Assembly: GCA_965200775.1 (NCBI GenBank)
Contig: OZ241383.1
Location: 2,604,001-2,668,000 of the forward strand
From: Poriferisocius sp965200775
GTDB lineage: Bacteria > Actinomycetota > Acidimicrobiia > Acidimicrobiales > Bin134
Direction of reading: 5' to 3'
DNA: 64,000 nt
The notes beneath the pieces were generated by a model. That model did not search any database, was not told the DNA's origin, and saw nothing but the letters and a program-made list of their open reading frames with translations. Shown one piece after another: positions 51,999-60,773 of the stretch. The position numbers and the translations under genes were made by a program. Within the stretch, counting starts at the first letter, position 1. The number at the start of each line of letters is the position of its first letter.

Positions 51999-53516
51999 TC
52001 AGCCTGCTTCTTCGATGGTCACCGAATTGACGATCACCTGGGGATCGGGAGCGCCGCCCAACGGGTTGTCGGGCTGATCGACATGGCTGGCCAAAATGGC
52101 CTCGGCCACCGACAGGCCGGCCTCGTCCATCTGACCGAACACCACGTAGGTGCCCTGGTTGTTTAGCAAGGCGGTGTTTTCGTTCACGGCGAAGAAGAAC
52201 TGGGCGCTAGCGCTGTTGGGCGCCCCGGTTCTGGCCATGACGATCTGGCCCGGCTCGTAGGTGAAATCCGAACCCTCGTCGGGGATGGTGTAGCCCGGCC
52301 CCGGATCGGATGGGGAGTTGGTGTGGGGTGAACCGCCCTGGATGATCCCGATGCTCGGGTCGGAGCGGAACAGCAGCGTGTTGTCGTAGTAGTGGTACCG
52401 GGCAAGCACCGCGAAGTTGTTGGCCGTGTTCGGCGTGTTCACCATGTCGAGGGCGATTCGCATCTCCCCTGCTGTGGTGTCAAACACCGCTGTGTACTGC
52501 TTGGACGGGTCCAGGCACAGGGGATGGGGGCCGTCGAAATCCAAGACCTGGGGGCCGGATCCGTCGGCAGGAGGACATGCGCTCAAGTCGATACTCCCTT
52601 CCGGAGTTGGGTCGGTGGTTTGTATGTCGATGGAGTTGATGATGACCGGCTCGCTGGGCCGTCCGCCGAACGCGGTGTCGGGATTGTCCACGTGGCGAAC
52701 CAACGTGTCCAGAACCACGGTCACATCGTCGCTCTCGATCTGCCCCAAAACGGTCAACCCGGAAATCGGCTCGGAAGGCACGAAGTCGCCTTCCTGGTAG
52801 GCCAGGAACACGAACTGGCCCACCGAGGCACCGTCGGCTGACCATAGAAGCTGACCCTGCTGGTAGGCCGTCGGCTCGACCGGGGTCACGGTGAAGCCCG
52901 GACCGGGTTCGTCGGCGGAATTGGTGATGGGTGAGCCGCCCTGGATGTAGCCGCCGTCGGGGTCGCTGTAGAAGATGGCCGTTCCGTCGTAGTAGTCGTA
53001 ACCGGCCAGCACCGCGAAGGCGTTCACCGCTTCCGGCGCGGCCTCCGGATCGAGCGTCACTCGAATACGACCCAGGCTGGTGTTGAACACCGCAGTGTGG
53101 TTGAGTTCGGGATCCAGGCACTGATCGGGCGGCGCCTCAAAGCTGGTGACCCGAAACGCCGGGCCGGTTGGGTCGGGACAGGGTGTCGTCTCGCCGGTCA
53201 ACGTCCCACCGGGACCGGGCGGTTCGGGAAGCTCGGGGAAGCCCGGCGCTTCCGGCACCAACGCTTCGCCGTCGCCGTCCACCACTTCGGGTTCGTCACC
53301 AACGGTGACCGTGTCGGGTTCGCTGACGGTGCCGCCGTCGCCGCCGTCGTCACGCACCACCAGCCAAATGATCAGCACCGCAGCAACGATGGCCAGCGTG
53401 ACGAGCCCGACCCGCATCCCGCCGGAGCGGAGCCGTCCCCGGGTCTCGACCACCTTGGCTCGTTGCTGGGCCACCTGCCGACGCTCCCGCTGACGCTGCC
53501 TCTTATCGGTAGCCAT
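51999..53516 (-). CDS. Membrane-anchored double cyclophilin-like protein lacking catalytic Arg
   Basis: A 505-residue protein. It has a basic N terminus and one membrane segment (VGLVTLAIVAAVLIIWLVV, about 36-54), an acidic Pro/Glu linker, then two cyclophilin-type PPIase domains (about 140-300 and 330-500). IQGGSP and FFFAVNENTALL mark the fold. The FHR active-site motif is replaced by FYS in domain 1 and FRS in domain 2, so the catalytic arginine is missing in both. ATG 53516 has TAGATT seven bases upstream. Confidence 0.8.
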   Translation of the reverse strand: MATDKRQRQRERRQVAQQRAKVVETRGRLRSGGMRVGLVTLAIVAAVLIIWLVVRDDGGDGGTVSEPDTVTVGDEPEVVDGDGEALVPEAPGFPELPEPPGPGGTLTGETTPCPDPTGPAFRVTSFEAPPDQCLDPELNHTAVFNTSLGRIRVTLDPEAAPEAVNAFAVLAGYDYYDGTAIFYSDPDGGYIQGGSPITNSADEPGPGFTVTPVEPTAYQQGQLLWSADGASVGQFVFLAYQEGDFVPSEPISGLTVLGQIESDDVTVVLDTLVRHVDNPDTAFGGRPSEPVIINSIDIQTTDPTPEGSIDLSACPPADGSGPQVLDFDGPHPLCLDPSKQYTAVFDTTAGEMRIALDMVNTPNTANNFAVLARYHYYDNTLLFRSDPSIGIIQGGSPHTNSPSDPGPGYTIPDEGSDFTYEPGQIVMARTGAPNSASAQFFFAVNENTALLNNQGTYVVFGQMDEAGLSVAEAILASHVDQPDNPLGGAPDPQVIVNSVTIEEAG

Positions 53517-53523
53517 TGCCGGA

Positions 53524-53529
53524 AATCTA
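53524..53529 (-). promoter_or_regulatory. -10 box for leaderless cyclophilin-like start
   Basis: TAGATT on the minus strand, seven bases before ATG 53516. Confidence 0.4.
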
Positions 53530-53628
53530 GAGCGGCAACTACCGGCGCGCCTATCAGCCCGGACGGTTGATCCACCGGGCGGGCGGGAATCTCGCATAAC
53601 GACCACAGGGGACAGGCTCGGTGGCCGG

Positions 53629-53634
53629 TAGCGT
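53629..53634 (+). promoter_or_regulatory. -10 box for leaderless lysC start
   Basis: TAGCGT followed by six bases and GTG 53641; no ribosome-binding site is seen. Confidence 0.4.
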
Positions 53635-53640
53635 TGACCT

Positions 53641-54855
53641 GTGGCCCTGGTGGTTCAGAAGTTCGGAGGCACGTCGGTGGCCAACGCCGACCGCATCCGC
53701 GAGGTGGCCGATCATGTACGGCGGGGGCGGAACCGGGGCGACCGGATCGTGCTGGTGATCAGCGCCATGGGCAAGGAGACAGACGAGCTGCTGGCCCTGG
53801 CCTCGGCGGTGTCCAGCACCCAACCGGGTCGGGAACTCGACATGCTCATCACCGCCGGCGAACGAAAGGCCTGCGCTCTGGTATGCATGGCGCTGCACGA
53901 CCTTGGCGTGCCGGCCGACTCCTTCACCGGCAGCCAGGCCGGGTTCCTCACCGACACCAATCACGGCAACGCCAAGATCCTGGAGATAACCCCTCAGCGG
54001 GTTCAGGCCGCTCTTGACGCCGGCCGGGTTCCCGTCGTGGCGGGATCGCAGGGGGTCAGCACAGAAAACGACGTGACCTTTCTGGGCCGGGGTGGTTCCG
54101 ACACCACGGCGGTGGCGTTGGCCCACGCGCTGGGGGCCGACGCCTGCGAGCTGTACACCGACGTGCCCGGGGTGTTCACCACCGATCCCCGGGTGAGTGC
54201 CGACGCCTGCAAACTGGGTTCCATCTCCTTCGAGGAACTGCTGGAGATGACCGCTGTGGGCTGTCCCAAACCGGCAATGCGCTCGGTGGAAGTGGCCCAG
54301 AACTACGGCGTCAAGCTGCACATCCGATCAGCATTCACCTGGGAGCAAGGCACCTGGGTTGTCAAGGAGGATCCCGGCATGGAGCAACCCATCATTCGCT
54401 CGGTCACCCCCGACACGTCGCAGGTCAAGATCACGATCACAGGGGTGGCCGACCGGCCCGGGGTGGCCGCCACCATGTTCCGCAAGCTGGCAGATGCCGG
54501 TGTGAACGTGGACATGATCGTGCAGAACGCCTCCGAGCACGGCGTCACCGATATCTCGTTCACCGTTCCCGACGGCGACGCCGACGCGGCCGCCGACATC
54601 ACCGGCAGGCTTGCCGACGAGATCGGGGCCACGGGGGTGTCGGCCGACCGGAAGATCGCCCGGGTCAGCCTTGTGGGCGCGGGCATGAAGTCTCACCCCG
54701 GCATCGCTGCCACCATGTTCGAGACCTTGGCCCGGGAGAACATCAACATCGAGATGATCTCCACCTCTCCAATACGCATCAGTTGCGTGATCCGCCAGGA
54801 CCAAACCGAAGCCGCCACCCAGTCCCTCCACGAGGCTTTCAACCTCTCCGGGTGA
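53641..54855 (+). CDS. lysC: Aspartate kinase
   Basis: First enzyme of lysine, threonine and methionine synthesis. The 404-residue product has the kinase motif VQKFGGTSVANADRI, then FLGRGGSDTTAVALA. Two ACT domains follow from about residue 265 (GVADRPGVAATMFRKLADAGVNVDMI and the second repeat), the site of amino-acid feedback. An internal start for a beta subunit is possible, as in related Actinobacteria, but no decisive signal is seen. Its C terminus HEAFNLSG lies in a tandem duplication. Confidence 0.95.
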   Translation: MALVVQKFGGTSVANADRIREVADHVRRGRNRGDRIVLVISAMGKETDELLALASAVSSTQPGRELDMLITAGERKACALVCMALHDLGVPADSFTGSQAGFLTDTNHGNAKILEITPQRVQAALDAGRVPVVAGSQGVSTENDVTFLGRGGSDTTAVALAHALGADACELYTDVPGVFTTDPRVSADACKLGSISFEELLEMTAVGCPKPAMRSVEVAQNYGVKLHIRSAFTWEQGTWVVKEDPGMEQPIIRSVTPDTSQVKITITGVADRPGVAATMFRKLADAGVNVDMIVQNASEHGVTDISFTVPDGDADAAADITGRLADEIGATGVSADRKIARVSLVGAGMKSHPGIAATMFETLARENINIEMISTSPIRISCVIRQDQTEAATQSLHEAFNLSG

Positions 54856-54902
54856 TCCCCTACGCCCAGTTCCTCCACGAGGCTTTCAACCTCTCCGGGT
54901 GA
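54820..54902 (+). repeat. Tandem duplication of the lysC end with 16-codon minicistron
   Basis: A 36-base segment at 54820-54855 recurs at 54867-54902 (period 47, one mismatch). A GTG overlapping the lysC stop opens MIPYAQFLHEAFNLSG, ending at 54902. It repeats the last residues of LysC in the same frame. A further GTG overlaps that stop and opens a 28-codon frame ending at 54985, ten bases before the asd start. Confidence 0.85.
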
Positions 54903-54982
54903 CCCCCGACGCCCCTGCCTACTGCGGCCGAGAACCGATTGTCGCTCCCGAAATCAACCGGGGAATCCCGCCCCGGCCCCGG

Positions 54983-54988
54983 TAGGAT
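54983..54988 (+). promoter_or_regulatory. -10 box for leaderless asd start
   Basis: TAGGAT followed by seven bases and GTG 54996. asd can thus be transcribed separately from lysC. Confidence 0.45.
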
Positions 54989-54995
54989 CACCGCC

Positions 54996-56009
54996 GTGAA
55001 TGTTGCCGTTGTGGGAGCCACCGGCCAGGTCGGCGGGGTCATGCTCCGATTGCTGGACGAGCGCGATTTTCCGGTTGACGAGCTGCGGGTTCTGGCCTCG
55101 GCTCGCTCCGCCGGTCGGACATTGGGATGGAAGGGCCGGGAGCTGGTGGTGGAGGACGCCGCCGAAGCCGACTACCGAGGGGTTGACATCGCTCTGTTCT
55201 CGGCGGGCGGTGCCACATCCCGAGAACTCGCCCCCCGGGTTGCGGACGCCAGGGCCACCGTGATCGACAACTCCTCGGCGTGGCGGATGGACCCCGAAGT
55301 GCCCCTCGTGGTGACCGAGGCCAACCCTCATGCGCTGGCTCACATCCCCAAGGGCATCGTGGCCAATCCCAACTGCACCACCATGGTGACCATGCCGGTG
55401 CTCAAGCCGCTGGCCGCCGAGGCCGGGCTCCGCCGGGTGGTGTACTCTTCGTACCAGGCCACATCGGGGGGCGGTCTGGCCGGAGTAGACGAGCTGGATA
55501 CCCAGGTTCGCAAGGTGGCCGACGACGCCGCCGGTCTCACCCATGACGGCGGATCGGTTTCGTTCCCGGAGCCATCGGTCTTCGCCGCGCCCATCGCCTT
55601 CAACGTCATCCCCGAGTGCGGGTCATGGCTCGACGACGGCTCCGGCGAGACATCCGAGGAACGCAAGCTGGTGGAGGAGAGCCGCAAGATCCTGGAGCTG
55701 CCCGAACTCGCGGTGAGCGCAACGTGCGTCCGGGTCCCCGTGTTCACCGGGCACTGCTTGGCCATCAACGCCGAGTTCGACAATCCGATAAGCCCGGAGC
55801 GGGCCACCGAGGTGCTGGCATCGGCTCCCGGAGTGGTGCTCAACGATGTGCCCACTCCGCTGGCCGCGGCCGGAATAGACCCGACCCTGGTGGGCCGTAT
55901 TCGCCCCGACACCACCGTTGCCAACGGCCTGGCCCTGTTCGTGGCCGGCGACAACCTTCGCAAGGGGGCGGCCCTCAACGCCGTCCAGATCGCCGAACTG
56001 CTCCTCTAG
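54996..56009 (+). CDS. asd: Aspartate-semialdehyde dehydrogenase
   Basis: Reduces aspartyl phosphate to the semialdehyde. The 337-residue product starts VAVVGATGQVGGVMLRLL and has IDNSSAWRMDPEVPLVVTEANP, the nucleophile cysteine in VANPNCTTMVTM (about 129) and the RVPVFTGHC histidine. GTG 54996 is fixed by the NAD-binding motif and -10 box. Confidence 0.95.
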   Translation: MNVAVVGATGQVGGVMLRLLDERDFPVDELRVLASARSAGRTLGWKGRELVVEDAAEADYRGVDIALFSAGGATSRELAPRVADARATVIDNSSAWRMDPEVPLVVTEANPHALAHIPKGIVANPNCTTMVTMPVLKPLAAEAGLRRVVYSSYQATSGGGLAGVDELDTQVRKVADDAAGLTHDGGSVSFPEPSVFAAPIAFNVIPECGSWLDDGSGETSEERKLVEESRKILELPELAVSATCVRVPVFTGHCLAINAEFDNPISPERATEVLASAPGVVLNDVPTPLAAAGIDPTLVGRIRPDTTVANGLALFVAGDNLRKGAALNAVQIAELLL

Positions 56010-56072
56010 TTCTTCTCCGGTTCTTCTCGCTCCTCGGGCCCGCCACGCTCCACTCGCATCCGGCCCGCCTAC

Positions 56073-56327
56073 TCAGAGCGGCGGGTCATCCTGGTAGCGG
56101 CGGGCGGCGTCCTCCAGGCTGAGCCCTAGCTGGTTGGCCAGCGACGCCAGCCACGCCATCACGTCACCCAGCTCGTACAGCCGGTCGGCGTCGTCGCCCT
56201 TGCGCACCGCCTGGGCCAGCTCCCCCATCTCCTCGCACAACCAAGCGACCGTGGCCGGGATGCCCCGTTCCCGGTCCTGGGGGCCGTACAGGTCGGCCAT
56301 GAGCTGCTGGAACGCGGCGATCTCCAC
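56073..56327 (-). CDS. MazG-like nucleotide pyrophosphohydrolase
   Basis: An all-alpha NTP pyrophosphatase of about 84 residues from GTG 56327. The motif ATVAWLCEEMGELAQAVRKG holds the EExxE metal site and DRLYELGDVMAWL the second (ELxD). The frame is open to 56429 but that part overlaps the SDR gene and is not conserved. Probably cleans up noncanonical nucleotides. Start uncertain. Confidence 0.75.
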   Translation of the reverse strand: MEIAAFQQLMADLYGPQDRERGIPATVAWLCEEMGELAQAVRKGDDADRLYELGDVMAWLASLANQLGLSLEDAARRYQDDPPL

Positions 56328-56377
56328 TGCGGCCTTGTTTACACCACCGTTGGACGGCCCGCTGCCACCCGACCCAT

Positions 56378-57166
56378 TCAGAGTCGGTAGCCGCCGTCCA
56401 CGCTGATTACCTGACCGGTGATCCCCCACCCCGCTTCGGAGGCCAGAAGAACCGCCATCGGGGCCAGCTCCTCGGGTTCCAGCACCCGGCGTTGGGCGCT
56501 CTGCGACTCGGCGTCGGCCCTAGCCTGCTCGGCGCTTGTGCCTCGGGCCGCTCCCATGCGCTCAAAGTCCACCAGCGAGGTGTTGGTCCAGCCGGGGCAT
56601 AGGCAGTTCACCGTGATCCCGTGCGGCGCCGCCGACGTGGCGAGCTGTTTGGTGAGGCCCACCAGCCCGTGTTTGGCCGCGGTGTACCCGACGCTGGCCG
56701 CTGCTCTCTTGGACGCCCCCGACCCGATGTTGATGATGCGGCCGTAGCCCTGATCCCGCATGATGGGGAGCGCTTCCTGGCTTGTCCAGAAGGCCGACAC
56801 CAAGTTGAGCGTCAACGTGGCCGAGAACGCCGAGGCGTCGCCGGAGAATGGGTCTTGGTTGCCCCCGACCGAACCGCCGACGTTGTTGACCAGCACGTCG
56901 ATGCGTCCGAACTCCTCAACAGCGGCCCGGACCGGACGGCGGGCCTGCTCCTCGTCAGCAGCATCCGCCACCACCGCCAGCCCCCGGGCTCCGGCACCGG
57001 CCATTTCCGCCACCACTCGATCAAGTTGCTCGGTGGTTCGCGACGACACCACCACCGTGGCCCCCTCGTGGGCCATCCCCAGTGCGATGGCCCGACCGAT
57101 GCCCCGACCCCCGCCGGTGACCACCACCACCCGTCCCTCGAGATTCGGCCGACCGGCTCGCTCCAT
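56378..57166 (-). CDS. SDR family oxidoreductase
   Basis: A 262-residue classical short-chain dehydrogenase. TGGGRGIG near residue 17 is the cofactor loop, NNVGG corresponds to NNAG, YTAAK (about 158) the catalytic pair and ISVDGGYRL the C terminus. ATG 57166 is preferred over TTG 57175 because TAAGTT lies seven bases upstream. It resembles 3-oxoacyl-ACP reductases; the substrate is not set. Confidence 0.85.
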   Translation of the reverse strand: MERAGRPNLEGRVVVVTGGGRGIGRAIALGMAHEGATVVVSSRTTEQLDRVVAEMAGAGARGLAVVADAADEEQARRPVRAAVEEFGRIDVLVNNVGGSVGGNQDPFSGDASAFSATLTLNLVSAFWTSQEALPIMRDQGYGRIINIGSGASKRAAASVGYTAAKHGLVGLTKQLATSAAPHGITVNCLCPGWTNTSLVDFERMGAARGTSAEQARADAESQSAQRRVLEPEELAPMAVLLASEAGWGITGQVISVDGGYRL

Positions 57167-57173
57167 GGCCGGC

Positions 57174-57179
57174 AACTTA
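57174..57179 (-). promoter_or_regulatory. -10 box for leaderless SDR start
   Basis: TAAGTT on the minus strand, seven bases before ATG 57166. Confidence 0.35.
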
Positions 57180-57265
57180 CACGTTTCGGGCGGCTGCTAG
57201 GGTTGTGGCCCTAAGCTCAAGGAGCCAGGACCCTGGCAAGGGACGAATCGGAACAGGAGGCCACT

Positions 57266-58642
57266 GTGAGTGCTGACTCAGGCAAGAACGTGATCGTTAT
57301 CGGGGGGGGGGTGGCGGGATTGGCCGCAGCACGTGAACTACACAAGGCCGGCGTTCACGCCACGATCCTGGAGGCCAGAGAGAGTGCCGGTGGTCGGGCC
57401 GGGGGCGACTTGGTTGATGGCTGCTATATCGACAAGGGGGCCCTCTACTTCCCCACTACCCACGAAAAAGTGGTCCAGTACTGCAATGAACTGGATATCC
57501 CCGTTGAGGAAAAGACCGAGCGACTTCGGATGTTGCTCTACAACACCCGCCAGCAGAAGATCTATCCCTTGGAGATGCACTCGTCGTTCATCAAGAACTT
57601 GACTCCACAGAACATACGCACCGCAGTTAGATGCTTCACGCTTGGCGGATTGGCCCAGTTCGGAAAATACGCCAGGTTCGTCAAGAAAAGGGCCGACGAC
57701 TTCAGTGCCCACGACCACACCCGTCTGTTGGATCTCGATGTTGAGGGCTCCTTTGGCGACTGGGCCCGGGAGAGCTATGGAGCCAAGCTGGTCGATGATT
57801 ACACCTACGCTTCCTTTGCTTCCGTAACCCTGGCCAACGCCGACCTGATTTCGCCGCTGCACGGAATGATGCTGTTGCACGATCCGTGGTTCGAAAAGGG
57901 CCTGGTGATGGCTGCGCCCCGCGGTGGAGTGGCCAACCTGACAAGGACTTTCGCGGATGCGAGCAAGGACTACACCCGCCTTGCGACTCCGGTGGAGCGA
58001 GTAGTCGTCGAAGACGGGGTGGCCAAGGGAGTTGTCACCCAGAACGGCACGATGGAAGCAGATGCCGTTGTGTGCGCCACCGATGCCCATGACGCGTTGA
58101 AGATAATCCCCGATCTTCCCGATCCCGTGCGCTCTGTCTTGGGTGAGATGAACTACTCCAAGTGCTGCCATGTGGTTTTCGGCATCGAATTCAATCCAAT
58201 CCAGGATGGGCACTGGAACTTCACCTTCCAGACCGGAGGATCGTCCTTCCTGTCCATCTACCTGGACACGGCCCAAAACGCTCCCGGGTCGGCCCCGGAG
58301 GGAATGAGCGTCATTCACGCTTACGTTGACAACGACTTTTCCGAGGAGATGTCAAAGCTCGACGACGACGAGATCAAGCGCAAGGTCATCAAGGAAATCC
58401 AGAGGTTCTCGCCGGCAATGCCCGACGAACCGGCGTTCACCCGCATCTACCGCTGGGACCGGGCGGTGTGCCTGCCGGGCGGTGGAGCAATGAAGAAACT
58501 TCACACTCTCCAGTCCGAGGGCTTCCCCGGCGTCCAAGGTTTGTTCATGTGCGGCGAGTACATGTCCATGATCTCCTGCATGAACGGGGCCATGACCACC
58601 GGGCAAGCCGCAGCCTCCGACGTTGTCAGCTATTTCGCCTAG
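57266..58642 (+). CDS. FAD-dependent oxidoreductase, amine oxidase/phytoene desaturase fold
   Basis: A 458-residue flavoprotein. The dinucleotide motif VIGGGVAGLAAARELHKAG is near residue 10, EARESAGGRAGG follows, and the C-terminal FAD motif is GLFMCGEYMSMISCMNGAMTTG. It belongs to the broad amine oxidase, protoporphyrinogen oxidase and carotenoid desaturase group; the substrate cannot be chosen. GTG 57266 follows aggagg. The GGG codons of the FAD motif form a run of ten G at 57302-57311. Confidence 0.82.
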   Translation: MSADSGKNVIVIGGGVAGLAAARELHKAGVHATILEARESAGGRAGGDLVDGCYIDKGALYFPTTHEKVVQYCNELDIPVEEKTERLRMLLYNTRQQKIYPLEMHSSFIKNLTPQNIRTAVRCFTLGGLAQFGKYARFVKKRADDFSAHDHTRLLDLDVEGSFGDWARESYGAKLVDDYTYASFASVTLANADLISPLHGMMLLHDPWFEKGLVMAAPRGGVANLTRTFADASKDYTRLATPVERVVVEDGVAKGVVTQNGTMEADAVVCATDAHDALKIIPDLPDPVRSVLGEMNYSKCCHVVFGIEFNPIQDGHWNFTFQTGGSSFLSIYLDTAQNAPGSAPEGMSVIHAYVDNDFSEEMSKLDDDEIKRKVIKEIQRFSPAMPDEPAFTRIYRWDRAVCLPGGGAMKKLHTLQSEGFPGVQGLFMCGEYMSMISCMNGAMTTGQAAASDVVSYFA

Positions 58643-58675
58643 CTGACCCCCACCCGCCGGCTACAGCCGGAACCA

Positions 58676-59068
58676 TCAGCCGAAGATGATGGAGCGGTGG
58701 GCCAGCTTCCACCCACCATCGGTGCGCACCAGGCGGTCCCGGTAGGTGCCCATCAGCGCAACCGAGGGCTCCGTGGCGGTGTTCACCCAAAACTGCCAGT
58801 AGGCATCCGAAATCGCTTCGTCGCCGTCCACCGCCACCGCCTGGGTGGTGATCACGTGGCGCGTGTTGGTGCCGGGGCCCACCGCCCCCGTGGCCCGGCG
58901 CTCCACCGCCCCGGAGTGGAGTTCGTCACGCCCCTCAAGGGGCGATCCCGGCATCTCCCACCGGGCGTCGTGTGTGAACAGGTCCACGTATTCGCCAAGG
59001 TCACCCCCGTCGGCGAGTTGGGCCAGCCGGGCTACCACGTTCCTGATCTCTGCCTCATCTGCGCTCAT
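58676..59068 (-). CDS. SnoaL-like/NTF2-fold protein
   Basis: A 130-residue NTF2-like protein. EIRNVVARLAQLADGGDLGEYVDLFTHDARWEMPG and NTRHVITTQAVAVDGDEAISDAYWQFW are typical of SnoaL-like cyclases and ring hydroxylating small-subunit relatives. Function not predictable. ATG 59068 is set by TAGTCT seven bases upstream. It converges on the FAD gene and is divergent from the mutase operon. Confidence 0.78.
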   Translation of the reverse strand: MSADEAEIRNVVARLAQLADGGDLGEYVDLFTHDARWEMPGSPLEGRDELHSGAVERRATGAVGPGTNTRHVITTQAVAVDGDEAISDAYWQFWVNTATEPSVALMGTYRDRLVRTDGGWKLAHRSIIFG

Positions 59069-59075
59069 CGCCCGA

Positions 59076-59081
59076 AGACTA
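59076..59081 (-). promoter_or_regulatory. -10 box for leaderless SnoaL-like start
   Basis: TAGTCT on the minus strand, seven bases before ATG 59068. Confidence 0.4.
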
Positions 59082-59187
59082 GTGGTCCGCCTGTGAACTG
59101 GTCGGCGCTTCCATCCTGCCATCGAAGCTTCATCGAATAATCTGCCGACCAGCGTTAGTAGCACTTCCAACTATCGGACTTCCTTGA

Positions 59188-59193
59188 TAGGAT
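59188..59193 (+). promoter_or_regulatory. -10 box for the acyl-CoA mutase operon
   Basis: TAGGAT followed by six bases and ATG 59200, so the operon transcript is probably leaderless. Confidence 0.45.
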
Positions 59194-59199
59194 GCCGCC

Positions 59200-60765
59200 A
59201 TGCACGAGACCATGTCGGGAATCCCTCTCGATCCCAGCTACGGCGACGGTCTCCAGCCGGGCGAATACCCCTATACCCGAGGCCTGTACCCCGCCGGTTA
59301 CCGGGGGAAACTCTGGACGATGCGGATGTTCGCCGGGTTCGGCACCGCCACCGATACCAACTCCCGTTTCCACGCCCTGCTGCGAGCCGGGGGAACCGGG
59401 CTGTCCACCGCGTTTGACATGCCCACCCTCATGGGCCGCGACTCCGACCACGAATGGTCGGTGGGTGAGGTGGGCAGGGCGGGGGTGGCCGTCGACACCC
59501 TGGCCGACATGGAAGACCTGTTCGCCGGCATCGACCTGGGCCAGGTGAGCACCTCGATGACGATCAACGGGCCCGCCGCCATTCTCATGGCCATGTACAT
59601 CGCGGTGGCCGAGAAGAACGGTGTTGGCCGGGCCGAACTCAGCGGCACGATCCAGAACGACATCCTGAAGGAGTACCAGGCACAAAAGGAGTACATTTTC
59701 CCGCCCCGCCCGTCGGTCCGTCTGGTGACCGACCTGATCCGGTTCACCACAGCGGAGATGCCCCGTTGGCATCCGGTGTCCATTTCCGGGTACCACATCC
59801 GCGAGGCCGGTTCCACGGCCGCCCAGGAGCTGGCCTTTACTCTGGCCAACGGGTTCGCCTACGTGGAGGCCGCCGTGGCCGCCGGGCTGAACGTGGATGA
59901 CTTCGCTCCCCGGCTCTCGTTCTTCTTCAACGCCCACAGCGATTTCTTCGAGGAGATCGGCAAGTTCCGGGCTGCTCGGCGCATCTGGGCCACTTGGATG
60001 CAGGAGCGGTACGGCGCCACCAACCCCAAGTCGCTCATGTGCCGGTTCCACACCCAGACCGCCGGTGTGTCCCTCACCGCTCAGCAGCCCGAGAACAACA
60101 TCGCCCGGGTGGCGGTGCAGGCCCTGTCCGCCGTGTTGGGCGGCACCCAGAGCCTCCACACCGACTCCTACGACGAAGCCCTGGCCCTTCCCTCCGAGAA
60201 AGCGGCCCGCATCGCCCTTCGCACCCAGCAGATCATGGCCCACGAGACCGGGGCCGCCGCAGTGGCCGACCCTCTCGGCGGTTCCCACTTCGTGGAGTGG
60301 ATGACCGACGAGATGGAACGCCAGGCCACCGAGATCTTCGACCACATCGAACAGCTCGGCAACGGTTCCATGCTGGAGGGTGTGTACGCCGGCATTGAGG
60401 ACGGTTACTTCGTGGGCGAGATCGCCGACGCCGCCTACCGATTCGAGCGGGAGGTGAACGCCGGGAGGCGCATCATCGTGGGGGTCAACGAGTACACCGA
60501 GGGCGAGACCGAGGAGGCCCGCCTGCTGTCCATCGGCCATGACACCGAGGAGATGCAGCTCAAGCGCCTGTCGCAGGTTTGCGACGACCGTGACGACAAC
60601 GCGGTCACCGCCTCGCTGGCCGCTCTGGCCGAAGCTGCAGCCCAACCCGATGTGAACCTCATGCCGCCCATCATCGACGCTGTGCGGACCTACGCCACCG
60701 AGGGCGAGATCGTTGCCGCTCTGGAGTCGGTGTTCGGCACTTACGTGGAAACTGCGGTGGTGTGA
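59200..60765 (+). CDS. B12-dependent acyl-CoA mutase large subunit, isobutyryl-CoA mutase-like
   Basis: A 521-residue catalytic subunit without the B12 domain. YTRGLYPAGYRGKLWTMRMFAGFGT and the conserved His in SISGYHIREAG show the methylmalonyl-CoA mutase fold. Methylmalonyl-CoA mutase uses Tyr and Arg to hold the carboxylate; here the positions are Phe44 (MFAGF) and Gln162 (KEYQAQKEY), as in isobutyryl-CoA mutase. The position that is Asp in 2-hydroxyisobutyryl-CoA mutase is Ala71. A carbon-skeleton mutase for isobutyryl/butyryl-CoA or a similar acyl-CoA is predicted. The B12 subunit follows. Confidence 0.82.
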   Translation: MHETMSGIPLDPSYGDGLQPGEYPYTRGLYPAGYRGKLWTMRMFAGFGTATDTNSRFHALLRAGGTGLSTAFDMPTLMGRDSDHEWSVGEVGRAGVAVDTLADMEDLFAGIDLGQVSTSMTINGPAAILMAMYIAVAEKNGVGRAELSGTIQNDILKEYQAQKEYIFPPRPSVRLVTDLIRFTTAEMPRWHPVSISGYHIREAGSTAAQELAFTLANGFAYVEAAVAAGLNVDDFAPRLSFFFNAHSDFFEEIGKFRAARRIWATWMQERYGATNPKSLMCRFHTQTAGVSLTAQQPENNIARVAVQALSAVLGGTQSLHTDSYDEALALPSEKAARIALRTQQIMAHETGAAAVADPLGGSHFVEWMTDEMERQATEIFDHIEQLGNGSMLEGVYAGIEDGYFVGEIADAAYRFEREVNAGRRIIVGVNEYTEGETEEARLLSIGHDTEEMQLKRLSQVCDDRDDNAVTASLAALAEAAAQPDVNLMPPIIDAVRTYATEGEIVAALESVFGTYVETAVV

Positions 60766-60773
60766 ACCGATGA
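60762..60773 (+). other. Three-codon minicistron between the mutase subunits
   Basis: GTG overlapping the large-subunit stop (GTGA) reads GTG AAC CGA TGA, and the TGA overlaps the small-subunit ATG (ATGA). It is the shortest complete single-step bridge in the window and could arise by chance. Confidence 0.3.
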
